From JAGNRR01 sp965230665 (GTDB lineage Bacteria; Bacteroidota; Bacteroidia; Chitinophagales; Chitinophagaceae), in the NCBI GenBank assembly GCA_965230665.1, contig CBDDLM010000004.1, positions 496,001 through 560,000 on the forward strand: 64,000 bases of DNA. Direction: 5' to 3'. Both the position numbers and the translations under genes were made by a program. Every line of letters begins with the position of its first letter. The first letter of the stretch is position 1. The notes beneath the pieces were generated by a model that saw only the letters and a program-made list of their open reading frames with translations, made no database searches and had not been told where the DNA came from. Shown piece after piece: positions 46,826 to 56,029 of the stretch.

Positions 46826-46856
46826 CAAATGTATGCGCCTTTTTTTAACCACCAAA
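46826..46856 (-). promoter_or_regulatory. rRNA promoter P3 (TTTG-N19-TACATTTG)
   Basis: Minus strand: TTTG at 46853-46856, 19-bp spacer, TACATTTG at 46826-46833, then CACTCCC. It is the farthest from 16S and lies 118 bp upstream of P2. The TTTG-GTGG-TTAAAAAAA spacer resembles P1/P2 but differs near the -7 box. Confidence 0.82.
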
Positions 46857-47039
46857 CTTCTTTTCGTTTTTTTTAAAATTCTTTTGCTTTACCTAAGTAA
46901 AAAAAACCTGTAACCTTTGCCAATAGTACACTATAGAGAATATCCTTTTTTAAGAAAAAAGTTTAACGCAACCCGATTTTTACATAATTGTGAGCTCCAC
47001 AACCTTACTTATGGCTTTTATAAGCCTTATATTTACGGA

Positions 47040-49172
47040 ATGAAAAAAATGATCCTATTCTTTATAGGTATAATTCCAAGCAGCTTGATTAAGGCACAAG
47101 TAAAAATTGACATGATACAACCTCCTATTACACACAAAACGGAAGTACAAGATACCTACCATAATATGGTCATTGCAGATCCTTACAGATGGTTGGAAGA
47201 TGATCATGCAAATGAGACTAAAGAATGGGTCGATCAACAAAACACTTATACAAACAAATACCTAAACAAAATTCCCTTTAAAGGTAAGGTGCATAAAGAC
47301 CTGACTAAACTATGGAATTACGAAAAGTATAGCAGTCCATTTAAAAAAGGTAGCTACTATTTTTTCTATAAAAATGATGGGTTGCAGAATCAATCTGTAC
47401 TTTTTTATCAAAAAGGGCTTAACGGCAAGCCCGAAGTTTTTATTGACCCAAATCAACTAGATCGAACTGGAACATCTGCATTGGGCAGACTCACTTTTAG
47501 TAAAGACAATACGCTATGCGCCTATTCTGTATCCAAGGCAGGAAGTGACTGGCAAGATATATATGTAATGCGCGTATCTGATAAACAACAACTGAATGAC
47601 CGTATAGAATATACTAAGTTTACCAATATGGCATGGGTTGGAAACGATGGTTTCTATTATAGCGGTTACGATCGTCCTAAAAAAGAAGAAGACCAGTTTT
47701 CTGAAAAGACCCAATTTCAGAAAATATTTTATCATAAACTTGGCCAAAACCAGCTCGATGACAAGCTGGTTTATCAAGATCTAAAACACCCTTTGCGCTA
47801 CAAAGGTGTTAGTATCAGCGAAGACCAGAAATATTTGATCATGTATGAATCTGAGGGCACAGATGGTAGTCAAATTAGCTATATGGACTTAACTCAATCA
47901 GAGCAACGTTTTAAGGTTTTACTTAAAGGGTTCAAGTATAACTATAATGTGCTAGCCGTTATTGAGGATAAGTTCTATGTCCATACCAATAATGGTGAGC
48001 AAGCCAGTAATTATCAAATCGTGGCTATTGATCCTATGAAACCTACGCAAAACAACTGGCAGACTATTGTCGCTGCACGAAAAGAAAAGTTGGAAGGTGC
48101 GAGCATTGTAGGCAACAAGATTATTTGCGAATATCTTAAGAACGCTAGAAGTCAGATGATTCAATATAACCTATACGGTAAACTGGAAGGTGAAATTGAA
48201 CTTCCCGGCATAGGCTCTGCGAGTGGATTTGGTGGTAGTATTGAAGACGACCATACTTTTTACTCGTTCAGCTCATTTAATAGACCGACTACTATATATA
48301 AATACCATGTCAAAAGCATGAGAAGTGAACTCTTCAAGAAAAGTGATTTTTCTTTAGATCCTGATAAAATCAAGGTTGAGCAAGTTTTCTTTCGCTCAAA
48401 AGACGGAACAAAAGTACCTATGTTTATTGTACACAGGGCAGATATGCCGTTAAGAAAGGCGAAAGCCCCAACCCTGATGTACGGATATGGTGGGTTTAAT
48501 ATCTCCTTGGGCCCAAGCTTCAGCATTCCCAACCTATACTTTGTTCAACAAGGTGGTATATATGTAATGGTAAACTTAAGAGGTGGCGGTGAATTTGGAG
48601 AAGAATGGCATAAAGCTGGCATGCTAGAACAAAAGCAAAATGTATTCGATGACTTTATAAGTGCGGGTGAATACTTAATTAAAGAAGGTATTACAACAAG
48701 CAACCAACTTGCAATTAGTGGGCGCAGCAATGGAGGTCTTCTTGTAGGTGCCTGTATGACGCAACGTCCAGATCTTTTCAAAGTAGCATTACCAGGTGTT
48801 GGCGTGCTAGATATGCTCCGTTATCATAAATTTACTGTGGGCTGGGGTTGGGTTGTGGAATATGGCAGTAGTGAAAAGGCCGATGACTTCAAGTATCTTA
48901 TTAAATACTCACCACTTCATAATTTAAAGAAAAATACAAGCTATCCAGCAACTTTAATTACAACGGCGGATCACGATGACCGCGTAGTACCTGCACACTC
49001 ATTTAAGTTTGCTGCTACGCTTCAAGAAATGAACACAGGTAAATACCCTACTTTAATAAGAATTGATAAACAAGCTGGACATGGCGCAGGTAAACCCACA
49101 TCAAAAGTAATAGACGAGTATACCGATGTACTAAGCTTTACTATGTTCCATTTAGGCATGGACGTCGATTAA
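47040..49172 (+). CDS. Secreted prolyl oligopeptidase (S9A family)
   Basis: A 710-residue serine peptidase that cuts after proline in short peptides. The frame extends upstream to a TTG at 46917, but ATG at 47040 starts a signal peptide (MKKMILFFIGIIPSSLIKAQ) and gives the family's exact length. The N-terminal segment has DPYRWLEDD and a seven-bladed propeller region (about 90-430). The alpha/beta-hydrolase domain has catalytic S563 in GRSNGGL, D646 in ADHDDRVVP and H681 in AGHGAGKP, and the oxyanion region YGYGGFNISLGPSF. The triad is complete. It diverges from the rRNA promoters and is followed 40 bp later by an M28 peptidase. Confidence 0.96.
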   Translation: MKKMILFFIGIIPSSLIKAQVKIDMIQPPITHKTEVQDTYHNMVIADPYRWLEDDHANETKEWVDQQNTYTNKYLNKIPFKGKVHKDLTKLWNYEKYSSPFKKGSYYFFYKNDGLQNQSVLFYQKGLNGKPEVFIDPNQLDRTGTSALGRLTFSKDNTLCAYSVSKAGSDWQDIYVMRVSDKQQLNDRIEYTKFTNMAWVGNDGFYYSGYDRPKKEEDQFSEKTQFQKIFYHKLGQNQLDDKLVYQDLKHPLRYKGVSISEDQKYLIMYESEGTDGSQISYMDLTQSEQRFKVLLKGFKYNYNVLAVIEDKFYVHTNNGEQASNYQIVAIDPMKPTQNNWQTIVAARKEKLEGASIVGNKIICEYLKNARSQMIQYNLYGKLEGEIELPGIGSASGFGGSIEDDHTFYSFSSFNRPTTIYKYHVKSMRSELFKKSDFSLDPDKIKVEQVFFRSKDGTKVPMFIVHRADMPLRKAKAPTLMYGYGGFNISLGPSFSIPNLYFVQQGGIYVMVNLRGGGEFGEEWHKAGMLEQKQNVFDDFISAGEYLIKEGITTSNQLAISGRSNGGLLVGACMTQRPDLFKVALPGVGVLDMLRYHKFTVGWGWVVEYGSSEKADDFKYLIKYSPLHNLKKNTSYPATLITTADHDDRVVPAHSFKFAATLQEMNTGKYPTLIRIDKQAGHGAGKPTSKVIDEYTDVLSFTMFHLGMDVD

Positions 49173-49212
49173 TTGGGGCTTAGTTTCATTCCATACTGAT
49201 TAAATAATAAAC

Positions 49213-50442
49213 ATGAAAAAAGGGGTTATTCTAATAGCAACCATTCTGAGCTATAGCACTCTAATAGCACAAGACATCAATTATGCCAACAAGGTTATCT
49301 CAGATTTGTGTAGTCAAAAAATGGCAGGGCGGGGATATGTAAATGATGGTGTGAATCGCGCTGCAAATTATTTGGCCTCGGAGTTTGAAAACATTGGACT
49401 GAAAAAATACCAAGGAAGCTACTTCCAGAATTTTTCATTTCCAATTAATACTTTTCCCTCTCCTATTCAATGCACTTTGGATAGTAACCCGCTTGTTATA
49501 GGGCGGGACTTTCTATTAGCTCCTAATTCTAGTTCCTGCAATGGCACCTATAAGTTATCTCATTTTGACCTAAGTGATTCTCTGGATAAAGCTCTTTATG
49601 AAAAGAAAGTCCTACGAGGTATAAAAGAAAGTGAGGCCGTTGTATTAGCACATCCACCAAAGGGATTTGTAATAAACGACCAACCAATTCATATAAGAAG
49701 TACTGATACTAAAATGATCCATGGCCTTAGAGCTAAAAGTACGGGTAGTTGCGAGCTTATTTTCCCCGACAGTATTATCAACAATGCTGATTCATTATAT
49801 ATACGAGCAGAAAATGAAGAGGTAGAGCATTTTATATCCAAGAATGTAATTGGCTATATCCCAGCAAAAAAGAAAAAGAATAGGAACAAGTATATTGTTT
49901 TTACTGCCCATTATGATCATCTTGGAAAAATGGGACAAGCCATTTTCCCAGGCGCTAGTGATAATGCAAGCGGAACGGCCATGGTTTTAAACCTCGCTAA
50001 GCATTATGCTAAATGTAATAATAAATATACTATGGTGTTTATCTTGTTTGCCGGTGAAGAAGCTGGCTTGATTGGGTCGGATTTTTTTACGCGCTACCCT
50101 ACGTTTAATATCAACGATATTAAAATGCTTATTAACCTTGACATTATGGGGAGTCCAGAAAAAGGTGTTGTTGTGGTGAATGCCACGGAATATCCCAATG
50201 AGTTTGAGAGACTAACACGTATTAATAAGAAGAAAGGTTTTTTACCAGAGGTTAGATCAAGAGGAGCTTCACAAAATAGCGATCACTATCATTTTCATAA
50301 AAAGGGTATTCCGTCTTTTTTTATTTACGCTAATGGAGGCCCTGGTTATTATCATGACATATATGACACTCCCGAAAGCCTTACCATGACTAACTACGAC
50401 AAGGTTTTTAAGCTTTTACGATCATTTGTGAACTCATTTTAA
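49213..50442 (+). CDS. Secreted M28-family zinc aminopeptidase
   Basis: A 409-residue metallopeptidase with a signal peptide (MKKGVILIATILSYSTLIAQ). The di-zinc ligands are all present: FTAHYDHLG (His), GASDNASGTA (bridging Asp), FAGEEAGLIGS (catalytic Glu and ligand Glu), LINLDIMGS (Asp) and SDHYHFHKKGIP (His). An inserted domain sits at about 85-205. It follows the prolyl oligopeptidase gene by 40 bp on the same strand. The two together suggest peptide degradation in the periplasm or outside the cell. Confidence 0.95.
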   Translation: MKKGVILIATILSYSTLIAQDINYANKVISDLCSQKMAGRGYVNDGVNRAANYLASEFENIGLKKYQGSYFQNFSFPINTFPSPIQCTLDSNPLVIGRDFLLAPNSSSCNGTYKLSHFDLSDSLDKALYEKKVLRGIKESEAVVLAHPPKGFVINDQPIHIRSTDTKMIHGLRAKSTGSCELIFPDSIINNADSLYIRAENEEVEHFISKNVIGYIPAKKKKNRNKYIVFTAHYDHLGKMGQAIFPGASDNASGTAMVLNLAKHYAKCNNKYTMVFILFAGEEAGLIGSDFFTRYPTFNINDIKMLINLDIMGSPEKGVVVVNATEYPNEFERLTRINKKKGFLPEVRSRGASQNSDHYHFHKKGIPSFFIYANGGPGYYHDIYDTPESLTMTNYDKVFKLLRSFVNSF

Positions 50443-50605
50443 CGGCCTTCAACTAAACAAATACGCAGACTAGGGTATACAACACCTGTTGTTAGAAACA
50501 TCATTCTCATATCAATGTCAAAAAGTCCTTTTCTTAAAAATAAAAAGACTAAAAGTGACACAAAAGAATGTAAACTTATCGTTATCTTTAATACTCAAAA
50601 ATTAA

Positions 50606-51541
50606 ATGATAATGAACAAAAGAAAAATTGCACTTGTATTTGGCTGTTGCTTAATGGCACTTGCTTACTCTAGCTGTAAAAAAGAAGCTCCCGCTCCAAC
50701 GGGTGGAGGAACTGCTCCATGTACTAAAAAGAATTGGTATGAGGATAAAGATGGAGATGGTAAAGGTAACCCAGACGTTACTTTATTTCAATGTGACCAA
50801 CCTGCTGGTTACGTAGAAGATAATACCGACAAGGTTGATTTACCTGTCAACCGTACAGCTGTCCCTATCGTTTTCAAAATAACTGGTGAAACTTGTTACT
50901 ATTGTGGTGCTTGGGGCTGGCAAGCTTGGATTGATCTGGCTGATGCATATCCCAATGGAGCAGCACTTGTTTGGGCAAACTACGGTGTAGGATTCTCTGA
51001 TGCAGAATTCAGAAATCAAGAAATTAACCCAACTATGGAACCTATTGAAAATATGTTCGAAGATGGAGGTGGTAAACCAAATTTTGCTACAAATGGCGTT
51101 GACTACAGTACTAATGATGGAAGCGCTAAGTCCGCTGCTGATGCATTCATTCAAACAACTCCTGATGTTGCCGCTGTTATGAAATCAAATCTCGAGGGTG
51201 ATAAATTAACAGTAAATACTGATGTTAAATTCTTTGCAGACCTTTCTGGTGATTACTATGTTGGCGCATATGTTATTGAAAACAAAGCGGTAGGTGATCA
51301 AGCTGGTCCTGCAGGCGCTAATGGTCCTGTTGAACACCACTATGTTATGAGAGGTTCCATGACTACAAGTGCTTGGGGTGTTAAATTAACATCGAGTGCA
51401 AAAGAGGGTGATCTTTTCACACAAGAATTTGAAGCTACAATCCCTTCTAACTATAAAAAAGAAAACCTTTCTTACGGTATTATTATCTGGAAGAAAGTTG
51501 GTACGAAATATGAGTTTGTAAATGCATACTCTGCTCAGTAG
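50606..51541 (+). CDS. Omp28-related lipoprotein with CYYC thioredoxin-like motif
   Basis: A 311-residue lipoprotein with lipobox AYSSC (Cys24). Residues about 44-75 carry a calcium-type DKDGDGKGN repeat and FQCDQPAGYV. The domain from about 84 begins VPIVFKITGETCYYCGAWGW (C97/C100), with WANYGVGFSDAEFRN after it, recalling the thioredoxin-like Omp28-related family. The C-terminal part (about 200-311) is a beta domain (YYVGAYVIENKAVGD, LSYGIIIWKKVGTKYEFV). Start could be the first or second Met (codons 1 and 3). A terminator follows. Its job is unknown. Confidence 0.7.
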   Translation: MIMNKRKIALVFGCCLMALAYSSCKKEAPAPTGGGTAPCTKKNWYEDKDGDGKGNPDVTLFQCDQPAGYVEDNTDKVDLPVNRTAVPIVFKITGETCYYCGAWGWQAWIDLADAYPNGAALVWANYGVGFSDAEFRNQEINPTMEPIENMFEDGGGKPNFATNGVDYSTNDGSAKSAADAFIQTTPDVAAVMKSNLEGDKLTVNTDVKFFADLSGDYYVGAYVIENKAVGDQAGPAGANGPVEHHYVMRGSMTTSAWGVKLTSSAKEGDLFTQEFEATIPSNYKKENLSYGIIIWKKVGTKYEFVNAYSAQ

Positions 51542-51560
51542 GACCTAATTACTTCTTAAC

Positions 51561-51593
51561 AAAAAAGGTGATTTTAATTAATCACCTTTTTTT
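51561..51593 (+). terminator. Intrinsic terminator after the Omp28-related gene
   Basis: Hairpin AAAAAAGGTGATT / AATCACCTTTTTTT with a short TTAATT loop, 20 bp past the stop. The A run before the stem makes it possibly bidirectional. Confidence 0.85.
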
Positions 51594-51633
51594 GTGCGCT
51601 AATGTTTATCTTAGGGCTCTAAATAATTTACAA

Positions 51634-52182
51634 ATGGTAGTTTATATTATACTTGGTTTAATTGTGCTCATTGGGCTTTGGGCTATGTCCACCTATAACG
51701 GTTTAATCAAAGCGCGAAATATGGTGCGCGAAGCATTTAGTGGTATTGATGTGTTCCTTAAAAAACGATTTGATCTGATCCCAAATCTTGTTGAAACTGT
51801 AAAAGGTTATGCCAAACATGAAGCGGAGACCTTAGAAAAAGTTATGCAATATCGTTCTGAGGGAGGACCCCGTAATGTTGCCGATGCCGCCGCGGCTGAC
51901 GCCAAAGTGTCCCAAGCCTTGGTAAACCTAAGAGCTGTTGCCGAGAATTACCCTGATCTAAAAGCAGATAGCCAGTACCAACAACTCATGCAGAATCTAG
52001 GAAGCATGGAAAGTGAACTTGCGAATGCTAGACGTTATTATAATGGCGCTACAAGAGCTTATAATGATAAACTTATGGTTTTCCCTTCAAACATACTTGC
52101 TGGTATGTTTAACTTTAAGGAGGAAGAATATTATGAGATAGAGGATAATGCACAACGTTCAGCACCTCAAGTTAAGTTCTAA
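51634..52182 (+). CDS. LemA family protein
   Basis: A 182-residue membrane-anchored protein. The frame opens at 51568, but that would include the terminator hairpin, so ATG at 51634 is preferred. One N-terminal TM helix (VVYIILGLIVLIGLWAM) is followed by the LemA signature YNGLIKARNMVREAFSGIDV, LKKRFDLIPNLVETVKGYA and MVFPSNILAGMFNFK. It is helical throughout. It overlaps functionally with the next gene, a DUF2207 protein 5 bp downstream; this LemA-DUF2207/TPM-type pairing is common. The molecular role is unknown. Confidence 0.93.
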   Translation: MVVYIILGLIVLIGLWAMSTYNGLIKARNMVREAFSGIDVFLKKRFDLIPNLVETVKGYAKHEAETLEKVMQYRSEGGPRNVADAAAADAKVSQALVNLRAVAENYPDLKADSQYQQLMQNLGSMESELANARRYYNGATRAYNDKLMVFPSNILAGMFNFKEEEYYEIEDNAQRSAPQVKF

Positions 52183-52187
52183 TTGTT

Positions 52188-53909
52188 GTGAGAAAGTTTG
52201 GCCTCCTTACTTTTCTGCTAAGTATTTCTTTTTTCGCTTTAGCGGAAGAGAAAATCTTAGCTTATCATTCGGATATTAATATTCATAAAGATCGGAGTGT
52301 TACTGTAATTGAACACATTCAAGTTAAGGTAGAAGGTTTTATTTTCAAACGTGGTATTTATCGAGATATCCCAACTAGTTATGAGTATCGTGGTGGTGTT
52401 TATCGAATTGGATTGGATATCAAAGGAGTCCAGAAAAATGGTCATTCAGAACCATACCATACCAAAAGTATGAGCAATGGTAAACGCATTTATATTGGTA
52501 GTAAAGATATTTTTCTAACACCCGGAGTTTATAATTATACTGTTCAATATAAAGTAGACCATGTACTCAATATATACGATGAGTACGATGAACTGGTATG
52601 GAACGTCAATGGAAATGGTTGGGACGTAGGCATCGATTCAATTTCTGCGACAATTCGCTTTCCGGGCTCAGCTAAATCTATTCAGAATGCGGTATACACG
52701 GGTGCTTATGGAAAACAAGAAACAGACGCTGTCATCTACAAAAAAAATAATATTGTAGAGTTCGTAGGCTCAAGAGCTTTTTCTCCAAGAGAAGGTATGA
52801 CCATAGCTACATCTTGGCAAAAGGGATATATCATTTACCCAAATGCATTTGATCAGTTCATGTTTAAATTAAAAACCTATTCCCTTTGGGCTGTAGGCTT
52901 ATTGGGGACTCTACTTACATTACTCATAAATTTTATCATGTGGAAACGCAAAGGGAAAGACCCCGACAAGGGGACCATTATCCCCCAATTTGATACCCCA
53001 GAAGGGATGTCACCTGCGGACTGTGCTTATATTGACAACTACTTTCGTTATACAAAACGTTCCTTCGTAAGTACCATGGTAAATCTAGGTGTAAGCAGAC
53101 ATATGAAAATAGAAGACGAACTAGAAAAGCAGAGCATCTTTACAAATCGCCAGAAATATACCCTTACCAAACTATCGAAAAACAATGGTAAAATTGAGGA
53201 TTTAGAGCAACGTTTTCTAAATACGCTTTTTGGTAATAGTTCCGTACAAACAATTGTACGAAAACAATATAATGCCAAAGTTAAAGCAGCAGACACCAGC
53301 TTAAGAAATGAACTTTCTGCAAAACATAATGGCAGCAGCATTGTTCGAAACTATGCGCTAACCTTCAAATCGTTAATTGTACCACTTCTTTCTATAGCCG
53401 GAGGATTCTTCTGCTTACAACGTTACGGAGGAAGCTTTGGTATTGTATTACTAATGATCGCAGTATTTTTTGCGATTACTTTTCTCTTTGCACGATGGTT
53501 TCAAAAACCGACTGCGACAGGTCGGAAACTAATGGACCATATCGCAGGACTTAAACAATATATCAAGTTAACCGAAGAGGACAAATTAAAAATTGTAAAC
53601 CCACCCGATTTCTCGTTTGAGCACTTCGAAAAGATACTCCCTTATGCGATTGCACTTGATTGTGCTGACGAGTGGCAACAGCATTTTGAGGTTGCAAACC
53701 CAACTGCCGCTAGGCATCACACCCCTTTTATTTGGTATCATGGTCACAGCGTGAATGGATACCAAGATTTTGATTTTAGTGACATGAATGATACCATCTC
53801 TTCCGCTAGTATTCCTCCAAGTAAATCTAACAGCAGTGGCGGAGGTTGGAGCGGTGGTGGCGGTTTTTCAGGTGGAGGATTTGGCGGTGGCGGTGGAGGC
53901 GGCTGGTAA
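52188..53909 (+). CDS. DUF2207 membrane protein with Gly-rich tail
   Basis: A 573-residue protein from GTG at 52188. The signal peptide is MRKFGLLTFLLSISFFALA. The extracytoplasmic DUF2207 domain (about 20-215) has YHSDINIHKDRSVTVIEH, GIYRDIPTSYEY and VWNVNGNGWD. TM helices lie at about 230-250 and 395-440. A cytoplasmic region holds FDTPEGMSPADCAYIDNYF. It ends in a Gly/Ser-rich tail with a long GGGGW run, usual for this family. It is coupled to LemA, with a 5-bp gap, and convergent with the OmpA gene 7 bp after its stop. Confidence 0.92.
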   Translation: MRKFGLLTFLLSISFFALAEEKILAYHSDINIHKDRSVTVIEHIQVKVEGFIFKRGIYRDIPTSYEYRGGVYRIGLDIKGVQKNGHSEPYHTKSMSNGKRIYIGSKDIFLTPGVYNYTVQYKVDHVLNIYDEYDELVWNVNGNGWDVGIDSISATIRFPGSAKSIQNAVYTGAYGKQETDAVIYKKNNIVEFVGSRAFSPREGMTIATSWQKGYIIYPNAFDQFMFKLKTYSLWAVGLLGTLLTLLINFIMWKRKGKDPDKGTIIPQFDTPEGMSPADCAYIDNYFRYTKRSFVSTMVNLGVSRHMKIEDELEKQSIFTNRQKYTLTKLSKNNGKIEDLEQRFLNTLFGNSSVQTIVRKQYNAKVKAADTSLRNELSAKHNGSSIVRNYALTFKSLIVPLLSIAGGFFCLQRYGGSFGIVLLMIAVFFAITFLFARWFQKPTATGRKLMDHIAGLKQYIKLTEEDKLKIVNPPDFSFEHFEKILPYAIALDCADEWQQHFEVANPTAARHHTPFIWYHGHSVNGYQDFDFSDMNDTISSASIPPSKSNSSGGGWSGGGGFSGGGFGGGGGGGW

Positions 53910-53916
53910 AAAGCTA

Positions 53917-54786
53917 CTATTCCCGTCTAATCAATACCTCCACTCTTCTATTGCGCTTAGCTGACCATTCATCTCCATCATCTTTTATAAGTTTGAATCG
54001 ACTACCAAACCCTTTGTAAGATAGTCTTTCTTTACTAATTCCTTGGTCAACTAAAAAATCATATACTGCCTTGGCACGCATTATAGATAAGTTTCTAGTA
54101 TGCGTATCTAGATCCATAGCATCTCTGCCCGTGGTAATACAGCAAATGTGCCCATGAAGTTCTATGATCATAGTTGGTCGGTCTTTTAGCACTTTTACGA
54201 GATCATCTAAAACGGCCCATGACTCAACAGTAATTTTGTGACGCCCTCCTTCAAAATTTACATTATTAAGAATAAATTTTGAACCCTCTTTAAACTCATA
54301 AACATCTAGATACTTATATCGATTAAATGCTTTCCTAGGTTTATGCTCCACACGTGGTTCAATTTTAGGTTTGCTCCGATCTCCGTTCTTCGAAATTTCT
54401 AAAATGTCGGTTTTAAATATAGTACTGTCCTCTTTATTGGGAGCAAAGGCAATACGCAGGACAATACGGTTAAATTGCAATGAATCGCTTGTTACCGTTC
54501 TTTCCAGATATATCTGATTAAAATACAAACCATTACGCTGACACAGTTCTTTTAGATGATTCACTCTATACTCAACATTAATTCTATTCGAAGACACACT
54601 TTTTTTACTCCCTATATAAGCACGAATAAAGAGTTTATCTACTTTTCTTGATCGAAGCAAAAAATTCAATTTAGTCTGCTGTTCTTTACTCAACAACTTG
54701 GCTTCTTCATCAAATCGAAGCACTAGCTTATCTTGCTGAGCAAACAGACTAAAAGGGATAAAAAGTAGAATCGCGAAGCGGTACAT
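53917..54786 (-). CDS. OmpA-family outer-membrane/periplasmic protein
   Basis: A 289-residue protein with a signal peptide (MYRFAILLFIPFSLFAQ). The N-terminal region (about 18-145) is mixed and unassigned. The OmpA_C peptidoglycan-binding domain (about 160-289) has LNNVNFEGGRHKIT, IIELHGHICC, NLSIMRAKAVYDFLVDQG, LSYKGFGS and KRNRRVEVLI. The usual Asp and Arg that contact diaminopimelate fall in the expected places, though the HICCITTGRD loop with two cysteines is unusual. It stands alone on the minus strand. Confidence 0.9.
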   Translation of the reverse strand: MYRFAILLFIPFSLFAQQDKLVLRFDEEAKLLSKEQQTKLNFLLRSRKVDKLFIRAYIGSKKSVSSNRINVEYRVNHLKELCQRNGLYFNQIYLERTVTSDSLQFNRIVLRIAFAPNKEDSTIFKTDILEISKNGDRSKPKIEPRVEHKPRKAFNRYKYLDVYEFKEGSKFILNNVNFEGGRHKITVESWAVLDDLVKVLKDRPTMIIELHGHICCITTGRDAMDLDTHTRNLSIMRAKAVYDFLVDQGISKERLSYKGFGSRFKLIKDDGDEWSAKRNRRVEVLIRRE

Positions 54787-54868
54787 ATTTTAAAAATATA
54801 AAAAAGAACGATTTTCATCTGTCCTGCCAAATAAAATGACACAAATATGAAGAAGCACAAACTATTCG

Positions 54869-54876
54869 TACTTTTG
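54869..54876 (+). promoter_or_regulatory. Candidate -7 element TACTTTTG before the GT4 gene
   Basis: TACTTTTG matches TAnnTTTG 13 bp ahead of the ATG. No TTTG is seen at the -33 position, so support is partial. Confidence 0.4.
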
Positions 54877-54889
54877 GGACTTTTAAGAA

Positions 54890-56029
54890 ATGAAGCGGAA
54901 GAAGGTAGTCATTATTGGTCCAGCTTATCCTTACCGAGGAGGACAAGCAACTGTAGAAGCAAGTATTTTTAAACTGCTCACAGAAGCAGGGTTTGATTGT
55001 AATACGGTTACCTTTAAAACCCTATACCCCAACTTTCTTTTTCCTGGTAAGACACAGTACGATGAAAGTGCTCAACCTTTCTATCCTCATTCGGAAAAAA
55101 TAAGTAGAGTTATTAACTCTATTAACCCAATTACTTGGTATAAAGCCTATAAAAAAATAAAGGCTCTAAACGCGGACATGGCTATTTTTGTTTGGTGGAT
55201 GCCCTTTTTTGGTCCTTGCTACGGTACAATTGTTAGACTGTTGCAACAATTTACGAAAACAAAGGTCGTGTTTGTTGTAGAAAATTTTGTCTCACATGAA
55301 AGACGATGGTTCGATAAATTCTTCACGCAATGGACGTTAAAAAGAGCGGACCGTTTTATTTCTTTTTCTCAGCATATTAATCAATTGGTTACAGCGCATT
55401 TTCCGAATAAGAAAATAACGACGACAACACTTCCACCTTTTAATCATTTTGACTTAGGTAATTATTCAAAAGAAAGTGCACGAGAAAAACTAAACATTAC
55501 ACATAAAAAAGTTATTCTATATTTTGGGCTCATTAGAAAATACAAAGGGCTAGACCAACTGATCAGAGCCATGAAACTTATAGAAACTGAATCTCCAGAC
55601 ACTATGTTATTAGCTGTGGGAGAATGTTATGAAGATATAACTTTCTATCAAAAATTAATAGAAGAAAACCAATTGGAGGATCGCATTCAACTTATTAATC
55701 AATTTATTCCCAATGAGGAAGTAGAACCTTATTTTAAGACTGCCGATGTTGTTTGCCTCCCCTACTACAGTGGCACACAAAGTGGTATCTTAATGATGGC
55801 ATATGGATTTGGTAAACCCGTTGTTATAACTGACGTAGGTGGGATCGCGGAATTAGTTAATCATAAAACCGGTATGGTAATAGAGGATAATGAACCTAAA
55901 AAACTCGTAGAGGCCTCATTATCGGTTTTGAATAATACAGAAGAGAATTATGCTTCCAATATTGAAAATATTGCTGAGGTGCTAGGCTATAAAAGATTCG
56001 AAAATATTATCGAAAGCTTTATGGAATAG
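54890..56029 (+). CDS. Family 4 glycosyltransferase (GT-B fold)
   Basis: A 379-residue cytoplasmic enzyme that transfers a sugar from an NDP-sugar. The N-domain begins KVVIIGPAYPYRGGQATVEAS, a glycine-rich loop typical of GT4. The C-domain has KVILYFGLIRKYKGLDQLI, EPYFKTADVVCLPYYSG and ILMMAYGFGKPVVITDVGGI. The usual E-x7-E is only partly kept. Acceptor and product are unknown; cell-wall, LPS or glycan assembly is likely. It ends 11 bp into the convergent lipoprotein gene. Confidence 0.9.
   Translation: MKRKKVVIIGPAYPYRGGQATVEASIFKLLTEAGFDCNTVTFKTLYPNFLFPGKTQYDESAQPFYPHSEKISRVINSINPITWYKAYKKIKALNADMAIFVWWMPFFGPCYGTIVRLLQQFTKTKVVFVVENFVSHERRWFDKFFTQWTLKRADRFISFSQHINQLVTAHFPNKKITTTTLPPFNHFDLGNYSKESAREKLNITHKKVILYFGLIRKYKGLDQLIRAMKLIETESPDTMLLAVGECYEDITFYQKLIEENQLEDRIQLINQFIPNEEVEPYFKTADVVCLPYYSGTQSGILMMAYGFGKPVVITDVGGIAELVNHKTGMVIEDNEPKKLVEASLSVLNNTEENYASNIENIAEVLGYKRFENIIESFME

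Noticed and set aside
46917..47039. N-terminal extension of prolyl oligopeptidase from a TTG
   Set aside because: The 41 extra residues precede a clean signal peptide at 47040 and have no family support.
51568..51633. N-terminal extension of LemA
   Set aside because: It would include the terminator hairpin at 51561-51593; the ATG at 51634 gives the usual LemA N-terminus.
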